Shown one piece after another: positions 36,301 to 48,522 of a stretch of DNA of 64,000 nt (its first letter is position 1; every line of letters starts with the position of its first letter). Source of the stretch: Theobroma cacao (Eukaryota > Streptophyta > Magnoliopsida > Malvales > Malvaceae); assembly GCF_000208745.1 (NCBI RefSeq), contig NC_030857.1, positions 4,750,714 through 4,814,713 of the forward strand, given 5' to 3'. The notes beneath the pieces were generated by a model. The model searched no databases, was not told where the DNA came from, and saw nothing but the letters and a program-made list of their open reading frames with translations. Made by a program: the position numbers and the translations under genes.

Positions 36301-37369
36301 TCGATTTCTTTCCTCATGCAATGACTCATATTTCTTTACGTACCTTGTGTTGCTTTAAGATTGAATAAAGTCCTGGCGGATGAGCAATATGACAATCAAC
36401 TTAGTGCAGGAGAAAGTGGATTAGATGGATGAAGAAATTAGCAAGATCTGCAGGCAACACCAGCTGGCTGTAAATTATGACCACTCATGCCGTCAGAATG
36501 TGGCACAGAGACACAGAACAGTGCTCTGTGAGAGTGACATATACTTTCACACAGCTAAGGGCAAGGGGGACAGTCACAGTTATTGCTGTAAAAGTTGACA
36601 ATATCTCGACCTGTTCACTAGGGTCGTCAATGAGTAAGTGGCAAACCTGTCGGGGCACATATCATCATTTTAGCTTGTACCTAGCTAGGTCGACTTTCTT
36701 TTTGTGTGTGAATTATAGCTGGGTCGATTCGGTGCTAAGCAACTCACAGCATTTCAGTTCTAAGACCAACTCCACATTCCATTGCTCCTACCATAAGTGA
36801 AACCAAAAGCCTATGTCCCAGGTAATATGGTTGCCGCAGAAATTTTTCCTCAATTTACAGTCTCACTGGGAAAGAGCATCACATCACCCTTTCCCCAGGC
36901 ATTGGCCCTAAGATCTTCAAAAGAAGCTAATAATTATATATAGGTAAGTTTTTACTTTGTTTAGTTAGCTAGGCTCATATTTTGTCAAATTTTTACAAGC
37001 AACCAAAAGAGAACACTGATAAATGAAAAGCATCCACAGACTTGACAAAATCTTGGGAATACTTTTCTTGCATTTGAAGACCTGAGCAGCGAGTGTATCC
37101 AGGCTTCAGCATGTAGTTTAATTCTGACCTCGCGGGTTAGGTTTAAGCGTTTAAAAGGCCGAGGATTTGGAAGGCCTACTAAAATTATGAGTCCTGAAGC
37201 AACGTTGGACTATTTTCTAGCTTTAGCCCAAACTTGATCTCAACCATGGACAAGTCCATTTAGTCCGTTAACCACAATAAATATTACTATAAAATTTAAA
37301 AGTCAAGATATATAGAAAGTATACGACCGAGCTGCAATCCATCGAAATTTCTCCAAAATGAATTTTACA
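33381..37369. other. MIZ1-like upstream region and intergenic DNA
   Basis: The part up to about 34000 should hold the leader, a leader intron and the promoter of the MIZ1-like gene, with a (TAG)9 repeat inside. Beyond that I see AT-rich DNA without coding signal. Confidence 0.4.
33514..33540 (+). repeat. (TAG)9 microsatellite
   Basis: Nine perfect TAG units in the probable transcribed leader region of the MIZ1-like gene (CTA repeat on the coding strand). Confidence 0.95.
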
Positions 37370-37700
37370 CCTAACGTCTCTCAATTCCCTCCGCGTGGCT
37401 TTTATTAAGATTTTCATAAATATTCAAACACGAGGTCAACAGTCAACTAAATCATCTCCAAAACTTTTCAAACTTGATCATCACTTTTCAGTTCATACAT
37501 GAAATCAATTACTCATTTTTTATCTAAACATTCAAGTCATATTCAAACGTATAACATATATTCAAACATATAATATATATATATATATGTTCTATGCCAA
37601 AGCTAAACATTAAGTTAGATTTTATTAAATTATACGTTTGTGAAGCAAGTAATCTTTGTTATAAAAGTTATATTTTAATATGTTATAGTTTGTTTCAAAA

Positions 37701-37804
37701 GTTCTTAAGTATTTGACTCGTTCGTTGATGGGTACATAATTATTTATTTAAAGAGAAAAGTTCGAATCCTTTTCTCTTAATTAAAAGAAAAACTAAAAAA
37801 AAAC
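37701..37804 (+). mobile_element. Short tRNA-like retroposon (SINE-like), copy 2, with paralogous empty site
   Basis: A 104-bp insertion is flanked by TTGTTTCAAAA (37690-37700) and TTGTTTGAAAA (37805-37815), an 11-bp target duplication with one difference. The second copy of the surrounding tandem duplication has a single uninterrupted TTGTTTCGAAAAGG at about 38752, that is, the empty site. The insert has TGACTCGTTCG (A-box-like), GTTCGAATCC (B-box-like, 37760-37769) and an A-rich tail, so it fits a pol III-derived retroposon. Confidence 0.65.
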
Positions 37805-38560
37805 TTGTTTGAAAAAAAGGTGGCGGCCATATTTCAAACAATCTTTCTCAAACTCTATCCTTCTCTCACTAATCATCCATTAATCGAAGTGTTGACCAAG
37901 ATTATACATCATGCATGAAATAAGTAGCTCCAATTTAGTAGGTAAATATTATAGCTATAGCAATCTGTGATTTTGAAAGTATTGACTTTGAAGAAAGTGT
38001 CACATATATCAGGGGGTTTGCTTTCTCTTTATCACAAATTTATAAAAAAAGAAAAGAAATTAGGAGAGAATTTAAGTAAAGTAGGATTTTTTTTTGGTTA
38101 AAATCGACTAAATGAATAAACAATTTTCAAAATTAAAATTTATAGATTGTTAAAATTAAATGAGAAGATCATTTATATTAAAAATTAATTAAAAAATCAT
38201 TTATACATAAAGTTTTATTAAAATTTATTGAAGGGTGAAATTTTTGTCAAAATTTTCGATAAAAATATTTATTTAAATAAAGTATTGAACTATATCCAAA
38301 CTATTTGAAATATGTATCCTTAATCTATGTAATAAGGTCTCTCAATCTATCCATTTGGATTTTCAAATTTAATTTTTATTTGATCCTTTTTTAATTCCCT
38401 TTGCGTTTCTCTTATTAAGATTTTCGTAGATAGTCAAACACATGCACAATAATTAACTAAATCATCCTAGTAAATTTTTAAAATTGATCATAATTTTTCA
38501 ATTCATATATTAAATCAATAACCCATTTTTTTATCTAAACATTCAAATCATATTCATATA

Positions 38561-38564
<4 letters not shown>

Positions 38565-38597
<33 letters not shown>
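38565..38597 (+). repeat. (TA)n microsatellite
   Basis: About 33 bp of alternating TA followed by TATGTATGTGTG, inside copy 2 of the tandem duplication. Confidence 0.9.
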
Positions 38598-38607
<10 letters not shown>

Positions 38608-39278
38608 TTACACGTGCATGCACACATATTCACGTACACGTATATGAATTATAGGTCAGAACTAAATATTTAGTAAGATTTTGTTAAACTATATACTTGT
38701 GAAGCAAGCAATCTTTGTTAGAAAAACTATACTTTAATTAATATGTTAAAGTTGTTTCGAAAAGGGTGGCGATCATATTTCAAACAATCTTTCTCAAGCT
38801 TCGTCCTTGTTTCAATCATCCATTAATGGAAGTACTATTGACCTAGATTATCATGCAAGAAATAAGTAACTCCACTTTCATTGGTAAATATTTTAATAAT
38901 AACGATTTGTGACTTTAAAAGTATTGACGTTGAAGGAAGTATCACATATTTCACGTAGGGGGCTGCTCTCTTTATATTGTAAATTTATGAGCGAATTTAA
39001 GCAAAGTTTTTTCACGTAAAGTATGAAATTTTTCATTAAAATCAATTAAATAAAAAATAATTGCGAAAATTAAAATTTATGGACTGATAAAATTCAATGA
39101 GAAGAACATTTATTTACAAAATATTTAAAAATATCATTTATAAAAATATTTTGGTTAGCATTTGTTGAATGGAAAAAATGTTGTCAAAATTTTTAATCAA
39201 AGTATTTATTTAAATAGAATATCAAATTATATCCAAATTATATTTGAAATTTGTATCCTTAATCTATGTAATAAGATA

Positions 39279-40317
39279 TGACTCCAATATGTCAAACAAC
39301 AATAGATGGAGAAGGAGAACATGAAAGGAAAAACACTGACTGCCCATGCACTCGCTATTTTACTACATAAGTTATGAATAAGGAATCTTTCTTTATAAAT
39401 ATAAATCTATGGATATTGATGAAAACAGATATATTTATTTATTATATTTTTAAATTATCATTTTAAAATTTTGTTGATTAAAAATATTAATAAGGTTTAT
39501 TTAATTTGAAAATAAAAATTTCAATGAATGACTTTTATTAAAGAAATATTTCTTTTCCAAATAGCAATTGAATATAACTTATGAATTAAAATACTTCAAT
39601 TTTTTTTATATTTAAAAATATAAATATTGATATATAACTATAATTTAAAAATAAAAACTAAACACATAAAAACAAGAAAAAGTTAGTAGTGTGGTAATAT
39701 TAACAAGAAATAATATTACAAATTCTGGAAATATATACATTGGACGGTTGTGAGGCGGTCAACCAGGAAAGCAAAAAAGTGTCGAGACATCACATGGGCC
39801 GACCGTAAAGGCAAAATAGGAAAACAGAAAATGTAAGTTCCCATTCGGTCCGCGTGGATTGGTTTCCAACGCATCCGTTTTTCTGCTTCTGGATGCCTCC
39901 AGAATCGGCGACCACCAGGCAATTTCTGCCTTTGGGTTTGGAAACTTGTTTTCGTAAAACCGAGACACACCGCTTCTTCTTTGTTCCTTCTTCCCCTCTT
40001 CAAATTAAACAAATAAGAAGAAGAAGAAGAAGAAGATGGACTAGTATGGGTGCGGAACAGCAACAAGGAAAACTAAAAGTCAAGAATATATATATATGAA
40101 GGTTGGGGACATGAATGATTGAACAGAAATTGGAAATGAAAAGCCATAATGAGCCTGAAAAATTAATGAGGCATTGAACCTCAAAATAATAGTAATTTAG
40201 AAAATTGGCACTCTCAGTTTTTTAATTTTATACAGGAAAGTTTGAATACAAGTAGGTTACAAAAATCATTGCTTGGATTAAAGTTTTGGCGCTCATGAAG
40301 GTGAATCCGGGCAGAGA
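39279..40317. other. Intergenic, PADRE gene 3' side
   Basis: AT-rich DNA, then a (AAG)n stretch near 40018-40035. Includes the 3' untranslated region of the PADRE gene. No other feature is supported. Confidence 0.4.
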
Positions 40318-40935
40318 TCACAGAACGGAGCCTTCGTAAATGGTGGACAACCTGAGCCTAAAAGAACGAACGGCCAATTTGGCTCGTCTAGAGGTATATC
40401 TATGCAATTTTCGAATGGAAGCAGACCTTGACAACCGAGGCCGAGGCTCGGCGAAGGACTTGGGTGCTGTGGGTGCATCATCTTTGTCAACAACAGGAAG
40501 AGATTGAGCTACGAGCAAAACAGGAGAAATCCGGGCCTTCTTTCGGCGATGGGATTCGTTTTTAGAGGAATTTTGGATGGCAACGCTGGCTTTGACGGCC
40601 AAAGCGGCCATATCCTTGGAGGTCAAGCGCTGCTGAAGCTTGGAATTGGGAAGCACGAAGTATATTTGATTGGCTTGCAGCTGGTGGTCGATATCCAAGG
40701 CCGGAATGTAATCATCGTAATACAATCGGTCAGAATTGCAGAGGAAGATGGCAGAGGATGGCAAAGAGGAAGAAGATGAGGAAGAAGCAGCAGCTTCGGC
40801 CTGGAGAACCTGAGACACCAACACAGGAATGTTATATTTATGAAGATCGCCGTTGAGGGAAACAACTTGAGCAGTTGGGGGCGCCGCAGATTCAGACAGT
40901 GCCGTTCGAGAATTCAAAGAGAAGCAGGTTCCCAT
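40318..40935 (-). CDS. PADRE (DUF4228) domain protein
   Basis: An intronless frame of 205 codons begins MGTCFSLNSR. Gly2 and Cys4 make a typical N-myristoylation/palmitoylation signal (M-G-x-C), so membrane attachment is likely. The DUF4228/PADRE pattern follows: VVSLNGDLHKYNIPVLVSQV near the start, then FLCNSDRLYYDDYIPALDID and the LQANQIYFVLPNSKLQQRLT block (residues about 88-107), and a basic C-terminal tail with RLSRSASIRKLHRYTSRR. Family members are induced by pathogens and stress in Arabidopsis; the molecular function is not established. A short Ala/Ser run (AAASSSSSSSLPSS) interrupts the N-terminal part. It is the only gene in a 12-kb AT-rich stretch. Confidence 0.9.
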   Translation of the reverse strand: MGTCFSLNSRTALSESAAPPTAQVVSLNGDLHKYNIPVLVSQVLQAEAAASSSSSSSLPSSAIFLCNSDRLYYDDYIPALDIDHQLQANQIYFVLPNSKLQQRLTSKDMAALAVKASVAIQNSSKNESHRRKKARISPVLLVAQSLPVVDKDDAPTAPKSFAEPRPRLSRSASIRKLHRYTSRRAKLAVRSFRLRLSTIYEGSVL

Positions 40936-43900
40936 GGATGAAGGAGTTCCAGGCTGTTGGTAGCTTTAGTTAATTAAGCCTTTGCTCTCAAGCTGCAGGC
41001 ACTAGCTAGGTCGACAGTTTGAGAAGCAGAAAAGAAAATGGAAGAGATTTGGAATTTGGAAGCAAAGAGGGGAGCAAGAGCTGTAGGGATATTAAAAAGA
41101 GTTGAATCATGATTTATGTATGAACGAGAACGCACGTTGGTTAATGGTGACGTGAGCGAAGCCGTCACGCGGGGAGACGAAATACCGTTGGATGTCACGG
41201 TTGTACTTTTCGAACAAACCGGCGAACAGCTGACAGATGCTGACTTGGGGTGACGTCAGTTAATTTTGGGCTCTCCCAACAATTAACCTTGACTTTCGGG
41301 CTTTGCTAATTGCTAGTTTAAGACAAACAACCGAGTCCTCAGTCCTGACTCAGCAGTGACGCCTCGTGCGCTTCGAAATCCAATCGCGGACGGCGATTGT
41401 TTTGGGAGTGTAAAGGAGATGACTTGGGCTACAAGCAGAGGACTTCAGCTAGGAGCCGCAACTAATGCAGTACAGTTTTGTTCAAACACACCCGCTTTGA
41501 CCATACACCACCAGCAGCCGTTCTTTTTTTTTACAATTGAAAGAGAGAATTTCGAATTCTGTTATTTTAAGTAGAAAAATTATATATTAATTAATGAGAT
41601 AAATGTTTAGGTATATGTTTTTTTTTATTAAGTCAATCTTTATTTATTTATTTCTATATATATATAAAACTATATATTTGGTCAATAGAACATGGGAGGA
41701 GGAGGAGAAAGGGGAAAGCAATTAAAACAGAATAAAAACAAAATCACTGGATTAAACCTGGTTTCAGTATCCATTAGTTAGTACCAGAATGGCCTGTACC
41801 AAATCTGCTTTACCTTTTCACTAGATTTTTCCATGTGCAAGTGTATTCCATCATTGGCCCCTATCATTTGCGTATAGCAGCGTGTTACAACAACTTGTTC
41901 ACTGAATATAAATGTCAATTGGGTTGTGTCAGCCATGCGAAGACTACTATGTTCAACTCTTATCCTGCAAAAGAAGTAGATACAAAAGTTTACGTGTCAT
42001 GCACCTATCGTCACCGCTCAAGATCGAATGATGAAAATTTCATTTGATTTTACGGTTCCTTCAGCTATGCGTTAGCAACAAAGAATACTTGAAGGCCCAC
42101 GCAATCGATGACATATACATGTCTTTTTGACTAAAGCAAAGAAATTACCAAGTTTTTCCATGGATAGACCCCGGAAACCCCCACCCCGCAGACATCATGA
42201 GGCTTTGACGTGACTGCTGCTGATCACAATTTTTTTGACAGAAACGTGTAGGAGAAAAGTAGCAATACTGTGATAGTGGTTCTGAGCATAGAGCCCAAAG
42301 TAGCTAGCTACCTTTCAGGTATTGATGGGCCGAAGTCCTTAACGCTTGAACAATGGAGTGAGCCCAAGCCATAAACTTAAAAAAACCAATTTTCAATCCA
42401 CCCAGACAGAGTAAGGATTTTCACTTTTCCCCTATTCTTTCTTTGCTGATAAGGTACTTGGTTTTCTCTTTGCGTCTTTCTTGCCTGTGCGTTTTTCTTC
42501 TTCTACTTAATTTCGATTCGCCTTTTAAGTCACCGAGCATAAGTGGAAAAAGAGAAACAATGAACAACAAACAATGAATAGAGATGAGAAAGTAAAGATC
42601 CTTTAACATAGCCATAGCCAGATCCGGCTTCATCTTTTACTCAAAAAGTTAATTTTGACTTCTCGTGTCGGGGTCAAAATATTGGGGTCGTCGAAGTCAG
42701 CATGTTGATGAGTGTTGATTAGGGAAAAATACAACAGTATCACATAGAGAGAAAAAGCACACTGTAGAAGCCAAACACTATGTTAGCAAGAGTTTCTTCT
42801 TCTTTTTTTTTTTAATTTGTAAAAGAGAAATTTAAATGCTCTTTGCACATATGTATAATCCATCTCTTAATCCTGATGTTTATTTAGGTTTGGCACAAAA
42901 ACTCAAAGTCAAAACAAGCTTAAGAAAATAAAAATTCATTGAATTTTATAAATAAACATAAAATTTGTCAAATATTTTATTAAAATATTTTTAATAAAAA
43001 TAAACTTATAAGCACCTTATCAACAAAATATGACGACATGTCTGATGCCAGACCAACAATTGCACATACATGTTGTCGGCCCAACCCGTCCCTTTCCCTT
43101 ATCAACAACTGCCAGCCTCTTACAACTCTACAATTTTATAATGTTGCACTAATCGTATTAATTTATTAAATTATATTATATATCAATTCTTAACATCTTA
43201 AATCAACAACGTATTTAAAATAAAATGAAAAAAAATCAAAGTTGAAAGATGTTTCTCGTGCTAATCCTTCCTGGCAGTGGATAAATTCTGCCCCAATCCA
43301 TCTCAATACCGAATAAACGTGTCGAGGCAAGAGCGGGGAAGGATGGAACGTGGCACTGCCTCGCTTATTCCCTAACTATTTCAGGATGATGTCATACCGA
43401 AGCATCTAGCATACAGACAAAGACCGGAGTTGAGGTTGCAGATATGTCTCACACTTTGGAAAAGCCGCCAAACACTTAAGTTTGACAGAAGCCGCAACTG
43501 TCCTTAGCCATATATATATATTATTTAAATTTTATTAAAATATATGTAGTTAAGTATTTACTAGCATCTATCGTAATTAATTTAAGCAAATAATAATAAA
43601 GAAGATAAGAAAGGGAAAGGCATGAATGGATGGAAGAGGGTGGTGCAGTCACGCAGCCTTCCAGATTCCTCACGGCTCTTGATCATCCCACTTGTGCTTG
43701 ATTGCTTTGCTTTTAATAAAAGTAGTAATACTGTAATAGAATAAGAAGAGAGAAAAATGGATGGGGAAATTCAGATTTGAGAGCATCTTGGAAAGGGGTG
43801 TCCTTGTCTCACGGTGGGGTTAACGTGTCTCCCTAGCTTTTCCATGATTTGGACTCCCACAGTGGCCTATCGACACTCATCCAATTGCTTCTGTTTTAAC

Positions 43901-44992
43901 ATATAATTATGCGATTGACAACTTTGAGCACATATACCATGAATTGAGTAAATAAAATAAGAAGAGAAAGAATATCATCAGATAAACGAGAACCCTGCTT
44001 GGTTAATGATCCGACTAGTCTCCCTGAAAGGCAGAAACTCAAAGAATATCTGATAACAAGTCAGAACTAAATCCACTTGTAAGTGGAACACAAAGCTAAT
44101 TTGCCATCATATCGTGATCTCATGTTCAACTCCCATGACTACTGTTGTGTGAATCCCAGATAAGTTTCACGAAGCTTACCTGAACATGGTCCAAGACCTC
44201 TCCCCCTATGCTGTATCCTGTCTGTAAGTACTTGGTACCAGAATGGTAAATTGTGGATGAATAGGAATGAGAAAAGGACTATAGTCACTATACAAAGATA
44301 TCGAGAAACCACATGACACACACAAGTCTAGTCTATCATCCTACAAAATTTTCGTTAATATATATTATATACCCATACATGCCACTTTCACTAAAAAGCA
44401 ACCAAATCAACGGAATATGGCAGAATTAATGCCCACAAACACCAAAAAAAGAAAAAGGCAGACCTGGTCTTATCTTTGGCACTCCCTAAAGATCTAATAC
44501 TCGGATATTTACAGGGAAACGTCAAAACATGGACGTGACTCACAATGCACATTGCAACTGATGAAATGAACCAAGAATCACATAATAACTTTAAAAAGAT
44601 AGTATTACATTTATATGCACAATGTTAACAATTAACATGGCCTTCTGCAGTTTTTAAAACAGAGAAAGGAAGACCCATATAACGTTTATTATGTACATGG
44701 ATACATGGCCATCGTATAATCCCCACTGTAATCACCAACTATTTCTTGATAAAACGCTTGATTCAGCATTTTTTTTTTCCAGTATTTACACAAGAAAGAA
44801 ACTGTCCTACTATGCTATTCCTATACCACATTTCACATTCCTGATTGTAAACAAATGATATTTTCGTTTCAGTTTTATTTCTTCTAATTTCATATCAGCC
44901 TTTCAAACCTTTTTTTTTCTTGGGGTTCCTTTTTTCTTCTGAAATTTTGTGTCTTTTTTAAAACAAAAAATTTGGCAGTCCGTTGTCAAATC
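40936..44992. other. PADRE gene promoter side and intergenic DNA
   Basis: The first few hundred bases upstream of 40935 hold the leader and promoter of the PADRE gene. The rest is AT-rich DNA with no coding region that I can support; an open frame at 42421-42633 on the minus strand is discussed under rejected observations. The end near 44992 includes the PLATZ 3' untranslated region. Confidence 0.4.
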
Positions 44993-46225
44993 TCAAAATG
45001 GAGCGCGATGAGGTATACCCTTTCTCCTCCTGGCATTGTGGTGGTTGAAAATGGGAGGAGTTGCTGGAGAAATGGTATTATTAGCCTCATCTCCAGAACT
45101 AGAGTACCTCTCTCGACCATCGTTTTTATGGCTGTCAGAAGACAATGGCAGTCCATCCATCATACGATTGAAAAGAGGGGTCTTTCGTATCTTCTTTGGG
45201 GTTGACGATTCATCTGATTCGGACCCACCATAGAACGAATCCCTTGTATGCTTTGCTCTCAAAGTAAATGTGAGGTCTGGATCACCCCTCTTCATGGCTC
45301 CAAGCTGATCAGTTAGAAATGAAAAATTCAGTCAAACTCATTATCATTGGATCAAATTGGATTGTATAACAGAAGAAACATATGACCCAGGGAAACAGGG
45401 TAGATGATATAAACAGAGCAGCAGAGCATCGAAACGCAAATTGAACTACTCATAACCCAATTAACAATTGAGAGGAAAGATATTTGTGTTAATTCACAAT
45501 TGAAGACATGAAATCATTCAATAAACAAAATACGGTACTTGGACAAATTTGACAAACAAGAGAAACAACCAACTAAGTCAACCGAGGCATGATGTTGAGA
45601 CAGGAAAAACAGGGCTCGTTGACACTAGGAGTTTTTAATCTTGGAGAAGAAGAGACCTAATTTCAAGGGAAAAAAACGAGTCATTGAATTGTAAAAGAAA
45701 AAGGATGATTGAGTCCAACCTTGCAACCAAGAGAACAGAATCTGAAGGAATCAAGGAGGCTTCTACAACAAATCTCACAAGTGTTGGTGACCCCCTTTCC
45801 AGGCCTTGGCTGGGGCCTCTCGTTGAGGAAGACAATCTTGGCGCTATTGATGATGTAGGTCTGTACGCAAGATATGTCTATGAACTTCTGTATCTCACTA
45901 ACTCTCACCACGTTATGGTAAGAGGATCGCCTTATCTACACCCACCAAAGAGCAACCGCATTTCATTTTCATTCATCCATTCATTCTACATGTCAAGTGA
46001 TTATTACTATTACTAGTAGTAAAGAATTAAGCTCAAGCACACCTGAACAACCCGGTGATCCTTGTGGTTAATCAAACAGTAAGAACACAGAGCATTCCTC
46101 ATGCAATCCAAACAGAACAAGTTGCATTCGCTTTTATTGGCATCCCCATGAATTGGGCACGGAATAAAGTAGCTTGCTCTCAGCATTGGTACCAACCACG
46201 GCGGACCCATATCGTCCTCCTCCAT
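44993..46225 (-). CDS. PLATZ zinc-binding transcription factor
   Basis: Three coding exons, 46043-46225, 45720-45935 and 44993-45304, join in frame (711 nt, 236 aa). The start is [20 protein letters not shown]. The PLATZ zinc ligands appear as [19 protein letters not shown], then [15 protein letters not shown], and [20 protein letters not shown] in the second exon, followed by the conserved link LGAMKRG. The C-terminal part is Ser/Pro-rich with [11 protein letters not shown] and ends [12 protein letters not shown], the usual end of this family. PLATZ proteins bind A/T-rich DNA and generally repress transcription. A leader acceptor (TGATCAG) lies about 20 bp upstream of the ATG, so at least one leader intron probably exists; an A/T-rich TATATAAATA lies further upstream near 46785-46797 on the minus strand. 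Confidence 0.9.
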
Positions 46226-46930
46226 TCGCCCTATGGGGCTAACCTGATCATATGCATAAAGACATGAATATACCAAAGAAGAAGAAGACATATATTAATC
46301 CTAGTGAATAAGTACCAAATAGAGAGGGTACCCAGACAAAAAGAGAGAGAGAGAGAGAAGGGAAAAGATCAAGACAAAAAAAAAACATTAATCTATTATC
46401 TATTACTAGTATTATGTAAGAAGTGGGATGGAAAAAGGAAAAGCACCATGACTTTCTTATGGATATGGCTGGCCTCGACGACCCCAAAAATCTGGTGGTG
46501 GTGGTGCTGCTGGTGTTGATTGTCAATGGCCAGCTTGTCCAGCTCCACTATAACGGATAGAAAACCCTGTATCCTGAGTAGTATTGAAGATGAAATCTGC
46601 GAAAAACTTATTTCTGTGAATTAGGCAAAGCAAAGCAAACAAGAACACAGTAGATAAGAAAGTAGAATCGGAAGAAACCTTTGAGAAGATGAAGCTGGAA
46701 AAATGAAGCGTATAGTTGGAATTTTGCCTGGTAAAGAATAAGGGAGCAGACCAATAATACTACTGTTGTATTAACGAAGAGATATATATTTATATATGCT
46801 AAAGTCCTATGCAGAAGCTCAGCCCTAAGTTGAACAAAAGCAGAACACGGGGAAACACTAGGGGGCAAACCTATGCAGACTCGGAAACTAATTTATAAGG
46901 CGGTCAGCGATGCAGTCAGTGCACGTAAAC

Positions 46931-46970
<40 letters not shown>

Positions 46971-48522
46971 GTTGTTATTGTTGTTGTTGTTATTGCTGCT
47001 GCTGCCGTTGCTGTTGCGTGGTGTTTTGTCTGAATTTAATCATTTCTAGTGGGATTTTAAGGTAATCGTACTTAATCAACAAGAAAATTATTTCGCGTAG
47101 GTGTTATTATTATTAGCACATGAATATTATCACACTTACTCTCTTATTATATTTCAATTATTATTTTCATCATTCAAAAAACGAGAATTAATTGCAATTA
47201 ATTTTTATTTATTATAATAACAAGAGTGTCCAGAATTTAATTTAAATTTAAATTTTATTGCAGGACCGAATTGATAGGACTTGAATAATAGAGATTGTTA
47301 TCATTAATTTTTATTTTATTATCAAACATGGTAGCATTTTAATTTTCTATTCTAATATACGTGTATGTATAATTATGTAATTTTCTATTCATTCAAAATG
47401 ATGTATTACTTTTTAAATAAAAAAATTATTTACTAAATAATGAATCAAATGTTCTGGTATAATTAGACAGTGTATTTTCTGTTTATGTAGCAAGTATAGT
47501 AAATAGATAAGGAAAGAACATTTGCCATCCCAAAAGATGACACTTGTCAGAGTTTGCGGTGGATATCTTCCACCTCATGCTTCTCAAACATCATATGCCC
47601 CATTTGCAAACGCCACCTTATCTTCTCGGCCGTCCAAGAAACATCTTCATCTACCTACAAATGAAAAAGCTTGGGATGTTGTGTTGGCCCATTTCTTTTG
47701 ATTCACTCATGCAACGCAAGTCCAAGCCCAATCAATCTCTGTTTTTAGCTGCAATCATATCCTCGCACCCCTGGGCTTTTATGTTAGGGTGACATCGGTT
47801 TAGACTAGTCCCAAGTCCCAAAGCTACTGCTCACTGCCGCCAGAGAGCTCGCACACAAGAAGCCAGCAGAGAATGGGAAGGGTGATGCCTCTTTGATTTA
47901 AATATAGTTGAAAATATCAACGTACAACATTGTAGCTCTATAATCGATCCTACAGATTGCTGATCAACTTTACAATGGTGAAAATTAATACAAAAGTCAG
48001 TAATACTTCAGACTTGGTAGCTTCCATGAATTTTGAAGGAATCAAGTGAAAAATACAAGCACATAAACTTGACTTAATTTCCCAGAATTGTATGATTGCT
48101 TATATCTTCTTGCCTCCTCTGTCAATCCGGGTCCTTTGCTTCTCATTTCCACTGAAAAATTTTATCAGTAACATTCATTCAACCTTCTGCTGTATACCAC
48201 CTCACCTCCTTATGACATTCAACAAATGCCAGGAACCTTTTGTAAGGTCTTAGGATCTGTGAAATTAGTACAATCCAAAACAAATCATCATCTATTCTCC
48301 AATATAGACAGGCCAGAAGAAGGGCATAGCCTAAAAGATCCCAAATCTCAGGTTTGCTCAGAAGTAATCAGCAGCATACGGAGTCTGCCAATGCACAACC
48401 TGTCCTATCCATAAATTCTCCCTTTACTGAGTATTTATGCTCAAATCAATTTTCCATTCCAAAGACCATGAGGAATCTGCCCCTTGTTTGTTACTTGCTT
48501 CACAATGATTTACCAACAGCAA
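46226..48522. other. PLATZ promoter side and SPL14 3' side
   Basis: Holds the leader region of PLATZ (to about 46800), a compound microsatellite, AT-rich DNA, and the 3' untranslated region of the SPL14-type gene. No further gene is supported. Confidence 0.4.
46932..47018 (+). repeat. Compound (ATT)n-(GTT)n-(GCT)n microsatellite
   Basis: Thirteen ATT units are followed by GTT/ATT mixtures and then GCT units, consistent with stepwise T/A to G/C conversion along one array. It sits upstream of the PLATZ gene. Confidence 0.9.

Larger units (their letters stand above)
37370..39278. repeat. Diverged tandem duplication, two copies of about 0.9-1.0 kb
   Basis: Copy 1 runs about 37370-38337 and copy 2 about 38385-39278, both in the same direction. 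Shared landmarks include AATTCCCT (37383 and 38395), TTATTAAGATTTTC, GTGAAGCAAG-AATCTTTGTT, ATATTTCAAACAATCTTTCTCAA, AATCATCCATTAAT, and a common end TGTATCCTTAATCTATGTAATAAG (shown as two overlapping words of under 20 bases: TGTATCCTTAATC and CTATGTAATAAG). The offset shrinks from 1012 bp at the left end to 939 bp at the right end because copy 1 carries a 104-bp retroposon plus small indels. There is no coding sequence in either copy. Confidence 0.8.

Noticed and set aside
42421..42633. 70-codon minus-strand ORF with a hydrophobic N terminus (MKPDLAMAMLKDLYFL) and basic tail
   Set aside because: It could pass for a small secreted or membrane peptide, but it has no family signature and lies in AT-rich intergenic DNA; chance ORFs of this length are expected.
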